A DNA stretch of 18,038 nt, from positions 1 to 18,038 of the forward strand of contig DNTA01000266.1 in the NCBI GenBank assembly GCA_003500135.1, written 5' to 3'. A model generated the notes under the pieces. That model worked only from the letters and a program-made list of their open reading frames with translations, ran no database searches and was not told where the DNA came from. Of the stretch, positions 1-8,806 are shown piece by piece. The position numbers and the translations under genes were made by a program. Source of the DNA: Cytophagales bacterium. Lineage in GTDB: Bacteria > Bacteroidota > Bacteroidia > Cytophagales > Cyclobacteriaceae. Within the stretch, counting starts at the first letter, position 1, and each line of letters begins with the position of its first letter.

Positions 1-37
1 ACTTGACAAAGTAGGATTAATTTGTTTTGGTATTTGG

Positions 38-45
38 CAAAATTA
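38..45 (-). promoter_or_regulatory. possible divergent Bacteroidota -7 element
   Basis: Read on the minus strand, these bases are TAATTTTG, an exact match to the Bacteroidota -7 promoter consensus TAnnTTTG. It would drive a gene lying to the left of the window. No TTG -33 element is seen at the usual 17-23 base spacing, and no minus-strand coding sequence is visible in bases 1-37, so this is a weak call in an AT-rich stretch. Confidence 0.2.
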
Positions 46-116
46 AAAATGTATCCAAATTCCACGATTAATTGTGAATTAAATTATAGATTCGCATTGA
101 ATTTTAACATTTCTGC

Positions 117-1073
117 GTGGCGCGCATTGGAAAAGACATAGCTTTTGCAAAAAGCATTTTAGAATCATCCGATCTGGTAGCCATACCTACCGAAACGGTA
201 TATGGCCTTGCCGGAAATGCATTTGATGCTAAAGCAATTGCCAGGATTTTTGAAGCCAAAAACCGTCCTTACTTCGATCCGTTGATTGCCCATACCAGCA
301 GTATTTCCAGAGCGAAAACTTTTGTGCAATCATTTCCCGAAAAAGCGGAACTGCTGGCGAAGAAATTTTGGCCGGGCCCCCTTACTTTGCTTCTTCCTAA
401 AAAGGAAATTATACCGGACATCGTTACTTCCGGTCTTGATCGGGTGGCGGTAAGGGTTCCAAACCACCCCGTTGCATTAAAACTATTAAGAAGCCTTGAG
501 TTCCCACTTGCAGCGCCTAGTGCAAATCCTTTCGGGTATATCAGCCCGACCCAGTCGTTCCATGTTCAGGCTCAACTGGGCGAGAAAATAGATTATATAC
601 TTGAAGGCGGAGCTTGTGCGGTTGGAATAGAGTCGACAATCGTAGGGTTTGAGAAAGATCAACCTGTAATTTATCGATTGGGAGGCATATCAGTGGAAGA
701 AATTGAGCGGGTTATAGGCAAAGTAAAAATAAATGCCCACTCCAGCGGTGACCCCGTTAGTCCAGGTATGTTGAAGAGCCACTATGCCCCATTTACAAGA
801 GTAGAAATTGGAAATATTGAAGCGCTCCAGGCGAATAATATGGATCAAAAATATGGTATTTTAGCTTTCTCAAAAAAGTATCTTGACGATGATTCCGAAA
901 ACCAATACATCCTATCTCCCGATGGCGATTTGAATGAAGCTGCTACAAGGCTTTTTTCGGGCCTCAGGCATTTGGATGCGCTTGATCTGGATATTATTTT
1001 AACGGAATATGTTCCCGATGAAGGATTGGGAAGAGGAATTAATGACAGGCTTAGGAGGGCTTCAATAAAATAA
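117..1073 (+). CDS. L-threonylcarbamoyladenylate synthase, Sua5/YrdC/TsaC family
   Basis: This cytoplasmic enzyme makes threonylcarbamoyl-AMP from threonine, bicarbonate and ATP. That is the first step of the t6A37 modification of ANN-decoding tRNAs; the TsaD complex then transfers the group. The YrdC fold spans about residues 5-200, with PTETVYGL at 24-31, the KxR nucleotide-binding pair at 48-50 and the SxN motif at 135-137. The linker motif SPGM (215-218), followed by HYAP, leads into a C-terminal Sua5 domain (about 225-318). It is therefore the long Sua5 form (318 aa), not the short TsaC form. The start is GTG: the protein aligns from its first residues, and no in-frame ATG lies close upstream. 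The stop is 39 bases before pgk, so the two may be cotranscribed. The family assignment is firm; the exact start is less so. Confidence 0.95.
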   Translation: MARIGKDIAFAKSILESSDLVAIPTETVYGLAGNAFDAKAIARIFEAKNRPYFDPLIAHTSSISRAKTFVQSFPEKAELLAKKFWPGPLTLLLPKKEIIPDIVTSGLDRVAVRVPNHPVALKLLRSLEFPLAAPSANPFGYISPTQSFHVQAQLGEKIDYILEGGACAVGIESTIVGFEKDQPVIYRLGGISVEEIERVIGKVKINAHSSGDPVSPGMLKSHYAPFTRVEIGNIEALQANNMDQKYGILAFSKKYLDDDSENQYILSPDGDLNEAATRLFSGLRHLDALDLDIILTEYVPDEGLGRGINDRLRRASIK

Positions 1074-1118
1074 AACGTAGTATATTTATATTGTAACACT
1101 CAAACCATAGTAATGCTC

Positions 1119-2306
1119 ATGAAAACGTTAGATGACATTAATTTTGCAGGCAAACGCGCATTGATCAGAGTGGATTTTAACGTTCCGCTCAATGCCAATT
1201 TTGAAATTACAGACGATACACGTCTGAAAGCAGCGCTACCAACGATTCAGAAAATCTTAAAAGACGGAGGCTCAGTTGTGCTGATGTCGCACCTTGGCAG
1301 ACCAAAAGAGGGTCCGGAAGAGAAGTTTTCTTTGAAACACGTAATTCCATACCTCAATGAAAAGTTAGGTGTAGATGTACAGTTTGCAAATGACTGTATT
1401 GGTGATGATGCAGCAAAAAAATCCTCGGAATTGCAGCCCGGTCAGGTGTTATTGCTTGAAAACCTCCGCTTTTACAAAGAAGAAACCAAAGGTGATGAAG
1501 AGTTCGCCAGGAAACTTTCTGTTCACGGGGATATTTGGGTGAACGATGCATTCGGAACTGCTCACCGCGCCCATGCTTCTACAGCTATTGTTGGCAAATT
1601 TATCGATGATAAAGTGGCGGGCTACGTAATGAAGGCTGAATTGGAAAATGCGGATAAGGTTTTGAAAAGCGTTGATAAACCCTTTACCGCCATTATGGGT
1701 GGCGCTAAAGTTTCCGATAAGATCCTCATTATTGAAAGGTTACTCGACAGGGTGGATAATCTGTTGATCGGCGGGGGAATGGCCTATACTTTCTTTAAAG
1801 CACAGGGAGGAAAAATCGGTTCTTCACTGGTAGAAGAAGACAAGCTCGATTTGGCGAAAGAATTGATAGAAAAAGCAAAAAGCAAAGGAGTGAACCTCAT
1901 GTTGCCGGTGGATTCAGTGGCGGCAGATAAATTTGATAATGACGCCAATACTGAAGTAGTGAACAGCAATGAGATCAAAGAGGGTTACATGGGCCTCGAC
2001 ATAGGGCCTAAAGCTATCGAAGAATACGGTAAAGTAATTGAAGGATCTAAAAAAGTACTTTGGAATGGTCCTGCGGGTGTTTTTGAAATGTCAAACTTTG
2101 CCAATGGTACAATTGCAATTGCCAAAGCGGTGGTAGCGGCAACAGAAAAAGGAGCATTCTCTTTAATAGGAGGGGGAGACTCGGCAGCAGCCGTCAATAC
2201 GCTCGGATTTGGAGATAAAGTTTCTTATGTATCTACCGGAGGTGGGGCGCTACTGGAATATATGGAAGGCAAGACACTTCCAGGTGTTGCCGCATTGGAA
2301 GAATGA
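1119..2306 (+). CDS. pgk: phosphoglycerate kinase
   Basis: This is the glycolytic and gluconeogenic enzyme that transfers phosphate between 1,3-bisphosphoglycerate and ADP in the cytoplasm. It has full family length (about 395 aa). The N-terminal substrate-binding domain carries RVDFNVP near residue 20, SHLGRP near 60 and HRAHAST near 150. The C-terminal nucleotide domain carries [17 protein letters not shown] and the glycine-rich GGGDSAAA, and ends with STGGGALLE. Two in-frame ATGs lie six bases apart (1113 and 1119). I prefer 1119 because the protein then begins MKTLDDINF, as homologues usually do; 1113 adds only two residues. A strong hairpin with a T-tract begins 24 bases after the stop. 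The next gene, recQ, converges on it. Confidence 0.97.
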   Translation: MKTLDDINFAGKRALIRVDFNVPLNANFEITDDTRLKAALPTIQKILKDGGSVVLMSHLGRPKEGPEEKFSLKHVIPYLNEKLGVDVQFANDCIGDDAAKKSSELQPGQVLLLENLRFYKEETKGDEEFARKLSVHGDIWVNDAFGTAHRAHASTAIVGKFIDDKVAGYVMKAELENADKVLKSVDKPFTAIMGGAKVSDKILIIERLLDRVDNLLIGGGMAYTFFKAQGGKIGSSLVEEDKLDLAKELIEKAKSKGVNLMLPVDSVAADKFDNDANTEVVNSNEIKEGYMGLDIGPKAIEEYGKVIEGSKKVLWNGPAGVFEMSNFANGTIAIAKAVVAATEKGAFSLIGGGDSAAAVNTLGFGDKVSYVSTGGGALLEYMEGKTLPGVAALEE

Positions 2307-2329
2307 TTACAAATTAAACGTGATATAAT

Positions 2330-2361
2330 AGCCGGTCTGGACTACTGACCGGCTTTTTTTT
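2330..2361 (+). terminator. Rho-independent terminator of pgk
   Basis: The stem AGCCGGTC (2330-2337) pairs perfectly with GACCGGCT (2347-2354) across a nine-base loop and is followed by a run of eight T (2354-2361). It ends plus-strand transcription after pgk. The right arm and T-tract lie inside the recQ coding sequence, whose stop codon sits in the loop. On the minus strand the hairpin is followed by TATTAT rather than a solid T run, so it would terminate recQ less well. Confidence 0.85.
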
Positions 2362-4270
2362 CGGCTTCAGGGGGGATTACAAAATTTGAACCTTCTTGAA
2401 TTATCGATGCTTCGTCAATCAGTCTTCTGATCATTTCCATCGTTTTTTTCTGATAAGGCCGGGGAAACAATCGCACAGCTTCTTCAATGTTGAAAGGAGT
2501 GTTCCCAAAATTTAATTCAAGCTTTTCCAGCACTTCTTTTCTGCTCAGTTCGGGCGCTTCTTTTTTGCGTTCTATACAATTGTCACATATTTCACAATCT
2601 TCAAGAACAGATTCATTGAAGTAATCTGCAATTATGCGCTGCCTGCATTTATTTGTCTCGGATATATAGTCAAGCGCAGCATTAAGTTTGTCCTCCTGCA
2701 ATTTTTTCCTTTGTTTCAGACGATCGTAATTCAGTGGCAATTTTTTGCTATCGAAACGAGGGGTAAGGAAGGTGATCTGTGGTTTATTGGAGCTTTTTTC
2801 ATAAAAGATTACCTGTTCGTCATGTAAAAAACCCAGATTTTGGATCACCTGATAGGTTGTGGAATTAAGGTTTCTGGCAAGCCGGCTTTCTGAAACCGGC
2901 ATAAAATGAGTGAATGCCTCACCCCCCAGGGCCCTCAAAATGGTTTTAATAAAGGTATCCTGTTTTTCATGGGTGATTTGATATTCATAAAGCGCCTCTC
3001 CTGATAACCTGAACAAAACACGTGATGGTCGGAAAAAGCCATCGCTCATATCTATTAGCCCTTCCTCCTGCAATTTTTTAATTGCATAAAAAACTTCCGA
3101 AGCGTGCATTTCATAAGTTTCACTGAAATGACTGATGTCAAAGTCATAGCTTTCCATTTGGCTACTGCCTACAGCTATTTTATAATAATTGGCAAGGGCC
3201 TGGTATACCTTTTTTATAAAATCAAAACCAGGATGACTGCGCTGTAGCTGGGCGAACATGTCAGCTTTGTCTTTTTTATGAAAGAGAACTACAGCAAAAG
3301 CCTTTTTCATGTCTCTGCCTGCCCTACCTGCCTCCTGATAGTAAGATTCTAAATTCGAGGGCATATGGTAGTGTATTACAAGTCGAACGTCTGGTTTGTC
3401 TATGCCCATTCCAAAAGCATTGGTCGCTACCATTACGCGGGTTTTATTTTTTAACCAATCATTTTGCCTATCGGTACGCGCATCCGGGCTCAATCCTGCA
3501 TGGTAAAAATCTGAGGTGATTCCATGGGCACATAGAAGTCGGTTAACCTCCTGGGTTTCTTTGCGTGTGCCTGTATAAATAATGGCTGAACCTGGTATTT
3601 TATGAAGTATTTCCAGAATTTTTGCTGACTTATCTTCTACGGTGCGGACCGAAAATGAGAGGTTGCCCCTGGAAAAATCGGATGTGAATACACGCCCTTC
3701 TGTAAATGACAGTTTGTCCTGGATATCTTGTTTAACAATAGAAGTGGCAGTGGCTGTTAGCGCTATGATTGTAGCGCGCGGTATGCTATTTCTGAAGTCG
3801 GAAATTTGAAGATAAGGGGGCCTGAAATCGTAACCCCATTGAGAGATGCAATGCGCCTCGTCGACAGCTATCCATTGTATGTCCATGTATTGAGATCGCT
3901 CAATGAATATGTCTGTCAAAAGCCTTTCGGGTGATACAAACAGGAACTTGGCATCTCCATAGATGCAGTTATCAAGTGTGATATCAATTTCCTTTTTTGA
4001 CATTCCACTGTAAATTGCATATGATTTTATGCCTTTTTTTAGCAAGCCATCCACCTGGTCCTTCATAAGGGCAATTAACGGACTGATCACCAGGCATAAT
4101 CCATCATGGCACATGGCGGGTACTTGGTAACACAGGCTTTTCCCACCACCTGTTGGCATGATAGCCAAAGTATCGTGCCCGTGCAGCACGGAGTAAATAA
4201 CTTCTTCCTGAAGTGGCCTGAAGTCATCGTAACCCCAGTATTTTTGCAATATTTCCAGTGGTTTATTCAA
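2342..4270 (-). CDS. recQ: RecQ-family ATP-dependent DNA helicase (short form without HRDC domain)
   Basis: This is a 3'-5' superfamily 2 DNA helicase acting in recombination and replication-fork repair. Visible motifs are the Q-motif region GYDDFRPLQ (residues 13-21), Walker A TGGGKS (40-45), the DEAH box (137-140), LTATAT (171-176) and motif VI QEAGRAGRD (312-320). A RecQ-type zinc module follows, with Cys542, Cys559, Cys562 and Cys565, the last three as CEICDNC. No clear HRDC domain is seen after it. At 642 aa it resembles the shorter of the two RecQ paralogues often found in Bacteroidota, with a possible helical or winged tail over the last 70 residues. The start is a TTG (4270-4268): a TGA-TAA pair closes the frame upstream and no ATG fits, although an ATT or ATA start cannot be excluded. 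It converges on pgk and diverges from the gene at 4468. Confidence 0.93.
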   Translation of the reverse strand: MNKPLEILQKYWGYDDFRPLQEEVIYSVLHGHDTLAIMPTGGGKSLCYQVPAMCHDGLCLVISPLIALMKDQVDGLLKKGIKSYAIYSGMSKKEIDITLDNCIYGDAKFLFVSPERLLTDIFIERSQYMDIQWIAVDEAHCISQWGYDFRPPYLQISDFRNSIPRATIIALTATATSIVKQDIQDKLSFTEGRVFTSDFSRGNLSFSVRTVEDKSAKILEILHKIPGSAIIYTGTRKETQEVNRLLCAHGITSDFYHAGLSPDARTDRQNDWLKNKTRVMVATNAFGMGIDKPDVRLVIHYHMPSNLESYYQEAGRAGRDMKKAFAVVLFHKKDKADMFAQLQRSHPGFDFIKKVYQALANYYKIAVGSSQMESYDFDISHFSETYEMHASEVFYAIKKLQEEGLIDMSDGFFRPSRVLFRLSGEALYEYQITHEKQDTFIKTILRALGGEAFTHFMPVSESRLARNLNSTTYQVIQNLGFLHDEQVIFYEKSSNKPQITFLTPRFDSKKLPLNYDRLKQRKKLQEDKLNAALDYISETNKCRQRIIADYFNESVLEDCEICDNCIERKKEAPELSRKEVLEKLELNFGNTPFNIEEAVRLFPRPYQKKTMEMIRRLIDEASIIQEGSNFVIPPEAEKKAGQ

Positions 4271-4389
4271 TCGCGGTAATAATATTTCCGGTGCAAATAA
4301 TGTTATTTATCAATTTAGTGTGAAAATTCAAAAATTCTTTTGTGCAGTCATATTTTTGGTAAATATTTTGTCTCGATTCTTAAATTAAT

Positions 4390-4411
4390 AATCATTAGTT
4401 TAATAATGATT
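4390..4411. repeat. 22-bp palindromic site in the recQ / 4468 divergent intergenic region
   Basis: AATCATTA (4390-4397) and TAATGATT (4404-4411) form perfect inverted arms around a six-base AT spacer. The site lies between two divergently transcribed genes, where a dimeric regulator could bind. No T-tract follows, so it does not look like a terminator. AT-richness makes chance palindromes common, so the regulatory role is only suggested. The rest of the roughly 200-base gap is AT-rich and holds no gene I can support. Confidence 0.3.
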
Positions 4412-4453
4412 CCAACTTTTAGGCACAAAAACGTTAAAATGTGTTAAAATTTA

Positions 4454-4461
4454 TATTTTTG
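4454..4461 (+). promoter_or_regulatory. Bacteroidota-type -7 element TAnnTTTG before the 4468 gene
   Basis: TATTTTTG matches TAnnTTTG exactly and ends six bases before the preferred ATG at 4468. A -33 TTTG is not evident; the upstream bases are TTAAAA-rich. If used, the transcript would start at or very near the ATG, giving a leaderless or near-leaderless mRNA. Confidence 0.3.
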
Positions 4462-4467
4462 CGTGTT

Positions 4468-5691
4468 ATGACAAGGTTTCTTTTGGTTCTTCTAATACTT
4501 TTTACTTTCACTACAGCGTTCACACAGGATATTACGGTCAGGGGTGTGATTGTAGATGCAGAAACCGGTGACCCTGTGCCTTTTGCCCATATTGGCGTTT
4601 GTGGCAAAGCATTGGGAACCGTAGCCAATGAAAATGGTGTTTATCGTCTCACCGTTCCCGGTTACGCACTGCAGGATACGCTTTGCGCCAGCGCCATTGG
4701 GTATACCAAATATAAAAAGGCCATTAAGGACGTGGCAGGGGAAAAGCTGGACATACATCTGGAGCCTGAAACAAGCGTGCTGGATGAGGTACTGATCAAA
4801 GATGCCAAGGTGACGGCAAGAAGGGTGATCAGAAAGGCGGTAAATAAAATAAGAAAAAACTATCCCAGAAATCCTTTTCAGCTAAAGGGTTATTATCGCG
4901 ATTACTTAAAGAACGGGCCTGATTATATAAGCTTCCTGGAAGCCGCAGTTGTAATTGAAGACCCCGGTTTTGACAAAGATGACGACAAAAGTGTCATTGG
5001 CATTAACCAGATGCGGTACAGCGATAACTATGTCAAATATTTCAAAGAATATGTTCGGGAGTTTGATAAAGACACTACCAAAATTTTGATCCATGGTATA
5101 TCACCTGTATTCAGGGGTAATGAACTATCAAATATGCGATTTCATAACCCCATCAGAAATTATATGGAGTCAGTACCTTTCATCGGTGATTTCATAACAT
5201 TTTATGAAAAGAACTATGATTTCACCATTGCCTACTATACCTATGTCGATGGTGAAGAAGTATATGTTATTGATATCAAACCCCGTGCAGAATACCGGTT
5301 TCATCATGTAAAAGTAGAGGGAAAGCTCTTCATAAGGGTTAAAGATTATGCCATCCTGAAATTTAATTATGCCTATTTCGTTACTAAACGGCTCGATACC
5401 AGGAAATGGTATGAACTGAACCTTGAGTACAAGTCTTTTGAAGGCACAATGTATTTAAAATACATTTCCTATATGAATTACTACAAAATATTCACTTTGG
5501 GCGAAATTGTGGATATGTTCCAATACCGTGAGTTTTTTGTAAATGATATTGAAACCGGTGATCTGGAGCCAATACCACAGGAAAGTAGAATCAACCCTAT
5601 TAAACCCCTTTATGTACAAGAGGCGCCCAATGACCCTGATTTTTGGCGCTCCTATAACCGCACAATGCTGGAGCAACCGTTAAAAGAATAA
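4468..5691 (+). CDS. secreted protein with carboxypeptidase-regulatory-like domain, function unknown
   Basis: From the ATG at 4468 the protein has 407 residues and begins with a typical Sec signal peptide: a basic start, a hydrophobic run of Leu/Ile/Phe, and likely cleavage near residues 16-20 (TAFTQ). Residues about 20-100 look like a CarboxypepD_reg-like beta-sandwich, with GVIVDAETGDPVPFAHIGV, then GT(V)ANENG(V)Y, and a DEVLIKD-type exit. This fold is common at the N-terminus of Bacteroidota surface and outer-membrane proteins. The remaining 300 residues are rich in Tyr, Phe and charged residues with probable beta structure, and resemble the DUF5686-like group only loosely. There is no TonB plug or barrel, so it is probably periplasmic or outer-membrane associated. 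An in-frame GTG at 4441 would add nine residues ahead of the signal peptide and seems less likely. It stands alone between recQ (divergent) and the trk operon. No catalytic residues were recognised. Confidence 0.8.
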   Translation: MTRFLLVLLILFTFTTAFTQDITVRGVIVDAETGDPVPFAHIGVCGKALGTVANENGVYRLTVPGYALQDTLCASAIGYTKYKKAIKDVAGEKLDIHLEPETSVLDEVLIKDAKVTARRVIRKAVNKIRKNYPRNPFQLKGYYRDYLKNGPDYISFLEAAVVIEDPGFDKDDDKSVIGINQMRYSDNYVKYFKEYVREFDKDTTKILIHGISPVFRGNELSNMRFHNPIRNYMESVPFIGDFITFYEKNYDFTIAYYTYVDGEEVYVIDIKPRAEYRFHHVKVEGKLFIRVKDYAILKFNYAYFVTKRLDTRKWYELNLEYKSFEGTMYLKYISYMNYYKIFTLGEIVDMFQYREFFVNDIETGDLEPIPQESRINPIKPLYVQEAPNDPDFWRSYNRTMLEQPLKE

Positions 5692-5798
5692 CAAAAACAT
5701 GATTTTAGTCTTTGTTCCGAAAATTCTGGCAATCAGTGTTTTAACTTGTCGAAAGTATTGTTGAATTTTGCGTTTCAATAAATCGGGCTGAAAACCAC

Positions 5799-5806
5799 TA
5801 CTTTTG
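5799..5806 (+). promoter_or_regulatory. candidate -7 promoter element of the trkA-trkH operon
   Basis: TACTTTTG matches the Bacteroidota -7 consensus TAnnTTTG exactly. TTTC at 5773-5776, one base off the -33 TTTG, lies 22 bases upstream. The predicted leader to the trkA ATG would be about 70 bases. The rest of the 192-base gap (5692-5883) contains nothing else that I recognise. Confidence 0.35.
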
Positions 5807-5883
5807 TCTTTAATTATGGGGAATATAAAGTAAGTTATGTAATTTCGGCTGGATGATTAAGTAGAACCGATTTTGTGTAGAGC

Positions 5884-7224
5884 ATGAGAATAATTATTGC
5901 CGGCGCAGGTGAGGTGGGATTTCACCTTGCCAAATTGCTAGCATTCGAACGGCAGGATATTGTGATAATTGATATGGACCAGGAAAGGCTCAACTATGTG
6001 GCTAACCATCTTGATATATCTATTGTCAAGGGAAATTCTACGTCATTTAAGGTGCTGGATGATTCGGGAGTGGCCAAATCTGATTTGCTGATAGCGGTTA
6101 CTTCATCAGAAGAGGCGAATATTGCCACATGTGTGATAGCCAAAAACCTGGGGGCCAAAAAAACCATTGCCAGAATAGATAACCTCGAATTTCTTCTGGA
6201 TAAAGAACGTTTTGACCTGCAAACCATCGGTATTGATGAGCTGATATCGCCCGAATCACTTGCTGCACGTGAGATCAAAAGGCTGCTTAAAGAAGCCGCG
6301 CTTACCGATACTTTCGATTTCGATAATGGGCAGTTGTCATTAATCGGTATCAATATTGATAAAAATGGCTTTCTGAATAACAAAACACTTCGTGAAACCA
6401 ACTATCTCAATCCGGATCAGAATTTTATCACGGTTGCCATACTCCGCAATAACCAAACGATCATACCTCATGGCGACACTAAATTCATGGCCAATGACCA
6501 CGCCTATTTCATAGCGGAGCCCGATGGCGTTCGAAAGGTGATGGAGCTTTCAAATCGCGAAAAGGTATTGTTTAAAAACATTATGATTGTTGGGGGCTCC
6601 AAAGTCGGATATCATACAGCCCGGCGACTGCAAAATAAATACCGGATCAAATTGATCGACGATAGCAAATTCAGGTGCTTCGAATTGGCCGATATGCTGG
6701 AAGATGTTTTAGTGATAAATGGAGAAGTATCTGATGTTGATCTGTTAAAAGAGGAAGGTATAGAAGAGATGGATGCCTTCATCGCGGTGACAAACAATTC
6801 GGAAACCAATATCATTTCCTGTCTGGTTGCCAAGCAATTTGGTGTAGCCAAAACCATTGCCCTCGTCGAGAATAACGATTACATACATCTTTCACAGAAT
6901 ATTGGTGTGGATACAATGATCAACAAAAAGCTGATCGCAGCCAATTTCATATCGCGGTATATTCGCAAAGGCGATATTGTTTCGATAACTGGAATCCATG
7001 GAGTGGATGCCGAGATCATGGAATATGAAGTGAAAGAGAAAGCAAAAATTGTCAATAAAAAAATCAAAGATCTACACTTTCCAAAGTCTGCAATTATCGG
7101 TGGTGTGGTCCGTGAGGGCCAGGGATACACCACATTCGGGGATTTTGAAATAAAAACTGACGACCGGGTAGTGATCCTTACCAAACCTGAAGGAATACCT
7201 CAAGTGGAAAGTTTCTTTAACTGA
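5884..7224 (+). CDS. trkA: Trk potassium uptake system, NAD-binding regulatory subunit TrkA
   Basis: This is the cytoplasmic gating subunit that binds nucleotide (NAD(H), and ATP/ADP in some homologues) and controls the TrkH K+ channel/transporter. It is a tandem duplication, as is usual for full-length TrkA (446 aa). The first Rossmann RCK_N domain starts with GAGEVG at about residues 7-12, and the acidic IIDMD strand end follows near 28-32. A TrkA_C domain covers about 140-222. A second RCK_N starts with GGSKVG at 237-242, followed by a second TrkA_C to the end. The start ATG is supported by the immediate MRIIIAGAGEVG fold start. Only 24 bases separate it from trkH, so the two form an operon. 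Confidence 0.95.
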   Translation: MRIIIAGAGEVGFHLAKLLAFERQDIVIIDMDQERLNYVANHLDISIVKGNSTSFKVLDDSGVAKSDLLIAVTSSEEANIATCVIAKNLGAKKTIARIDNLEFLLDKERFDLQTIGIDELISPESLAAREIKRLLKEAALTDTFDFDNGQLSLIGINIDKNGFLNNKTLRETNYLNPDQNFITVAILRNNQTIIPHGDTKFMANDHAYFIAEPDGVRKVMELSNREKVLFKNIMIVGGSKVGYHTARRLQNKYRIKLIDDSKFRCFELADMLEDVLVINGEVSDVDLLKEEGIEEMDAFIAVTNNSETNIISCLVAKQFGVAKTIALVENNDYIHLSQNIGVDTMINKKLIAANFISRYIRKGDIVSITGIHGVDAEIMEYEVKEKAKIVNKKIKDLHFPKSAIIGGVVREGQGYTTFGDFEIKTDDRVVILTKPEGIPQVESFFN

Positions 7225-7248
7225 CATAACTGAACGAGGCTGAGTTCA

Positions 7249-8706
7249 ATGAGATTAAACTTCAAATTAATCGCTTCAATTCTGGGATTATTAGCTGCCT
7301 TTAACGGCGGTTTTATGCTCCTGTGCCTACCTTTTTCCCTGTACTTCAAGGACGATACTTTCAATGCCTTGTTGCTTTCTTCTGCCATAAGCCTTGTTGC
7401 CGGAGTTACAATATTCTATTTGTACAAGCAACCACGCGAAACCCAATTAAGAAAACGAGAAGGTTACGTAATTGTCACCACCGGTTGGCTAACCATGTCA
7501 TTGACCGGTACTTTACCTTATATCTTAAGCGGAAGCATACCTTCGTTTACCAATGCTTTTTTTGAAACACTCTCGGGTTACTCAACTACCGGGGCATCTA
7601 TACTTACCGATATTGAAAGCCTTGACAAAGGGATATTATTGTGGCGCAGCCTAACCCAGTGGATAGGGGGAATGGGTATTATTGTACTTACCGTGGCCAT
7701 TATTCCAATGTTGGGCATTGGAGGAATGCAGCTTTTTATGGCCGAGGCGCCTGGTATAACGCCCGATAAACTAAAACCCCGTATAGCAGATACGGCCAAA
7801 AGACTATGGTTGATATACATTGGCCTGACCGGGCTTGAAGCAGTTTTGCTGATGTTGGGCGATATGGGTTTTTACGATGCCATTAATCACGCGCTTACCA
7901 CCATGGCCACAGGTGGCTTTTCTACTAAAAATGCCAGTGTGGCCCATTTTACCAGCCCATACATACACTATGTCATTATCATCTTTATGTTCCTGGCAGG
8001 CACCAACTTTACATTAACCTATTTCGGCCTTCACGGGCAATTGAAAAAGGTGTGGGAAAATGAAGAATTCCGGAATTACCTCCTTAATACTCTTGGTTTT
8101 TCGCTATTCGTCGGTGTAATTGTTTATTTTGTCGCCGATGAAAGTATGGAGGAATCTTTTCGAAATGCCCTTTTCCAGGTGGTATCGATTATTACTACTA
8201 CCGGGTATGTTACGGCAGATTTTACTTCCTGGACGCCCTTCGTGCTTGTCATCTTTTTTATGCTGATGTTCGTTGGCGGATCGGCCGGATCAACAGCCGG
8301 AGGAGTGAAGGTGGTGCGCCATATCGTTTTACTCAAAAACAGCCTTTTGGAATTACGCCGTCAGATGCACCCTCACGCGGTAATACCTGTAAGGTTGAAT
8401 AATAAGGCAATAGATAAAGACATCACTTCAAATGTATTGGCATTTTTGATCATTTACTTTATGGTGTTTTCTACGGGGTCCATCATTGTGGCAGCATTTG
8501 ACATCGATTTTCTGACTTCGATAGGTGCAGTGGCCACTTGTCTTGGAAATATCGGCCCTGGAATAGGTTCGGTGGGGCCGGTTGATAACTTCGCGCATTT
8601 ACCCGCAGGAAGTAAATGGTTCCTCACTTTTTTGATGTTACTCGGGCGACTGGAGCTTTTTACAGTTTTGATCCTTTTCACACCAAGTTTTTGGAGGCAG
8701 AATTAA
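7249..8706 (+). CDS. trkH: Trk/Ktr potassium uptake membrane subunit TrkH
   Basis: This is an inner-membrane K+ translocating subunit, 485 aa, with many hydrophobic segments. The four pore-loop selectivity filters of the TrkH/KtrB superfamily are visible: TTGAS (113-117), TTMATGGFS (217-225), TTTGY (316-320) and LGNIGPGIG (432-440). The glycine/serine-rich GGSAGSTAGG with VKVVR (343-357), known as the gating region of the third repeat, and the C-terminal LLGRLELFTVL signature are also present. It follows trkA by 24 bases, so stoichiometric expression with its regulator is likely. No obvious hairpin terminator follows. The gap 8707-8806 is AT-rich and holds only a short ATGA/TCAT repeat and a TAnnTTTG-like box (TAAATTTA, 8763-8770). 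Confidence 0.95.
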   Translation: MRLNFKLIASILGLLAAFNGGFMLLCLPFSLYFKDDTFNALLLSSAISLVAGVTIFYLYKQPRETQLRKREGYVIVTTGWLTMSLTGTLPYILSGSIPSFTNAFFETLSGYSTTGASILTDIESLDKGILLWRSLTQWIGGMGIIVLTVAIIPMLGIGGMQLFMAEAPGITPDKLKPRIADTAKRLWLIYIGLTGLEAVLLMLGDMGFYDAINHALTTMATGGFSTKNASVAHFTSPYIHYVIIIFMFLAGTNFTLTYFGLHGQLKKVWENEEFRNYLLNTLGFSLFVGVIVYFVADESMEESFRNALFQVVSIITTTGYVTADFTSWTPFVLVIFFMLMFVGGSAGSTAGGVKVVRHIVLLKNSLLELRRQMHPHAVIPVRLNNKAIDKDITSNVLAFLIIYFMVFSTGSIIVAAFDIDFLTSIGAVATCLGNIGPGIGSVGPVDNFAHLPAGSKWFLTFLMLLGRLELFTVLILFTPSFWRQN

Positions 8707-8806
8707 TCGGTTTTACCTCACTTTTTTCTATGATTCTGTCATGATTTTAATTTGAGAAGGGTTAAATTTAGGCATAAACTAATGTGACCTATTAATACAA
8801 TCCATT

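Noticed and set aside
1081..1088. TATATTTA before pgk as a promoter -7 box
   Set aside because: It lacks the final G of TAnnTTTG and has no -33 partner. The 39-base gap after the Sua5-type gene fits cotranscription equally well.
5690..5716. Weak inverted repeat (AACAAAAAC / GTCTTTGTT) right after the 4468-5691 gene, considered as a terminator
   Set aside because: The stem is AT-only apart from two pairs, has a mismatch and is not followed by a T run, so it is unlikely to terminate transcription.
5994..6401. 135-codon minus-strand open frame inside trkA
   Set aside because: It lies fully antisense to a clear trkA coding region and has a Ser/Leu-rich composition typical of a shadow frame.
8730..8743. 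Short palindrome ATGA-N5-TCAT after trkH
   Set aside because: Four-base arms are expected by chance and no T-tract follows.
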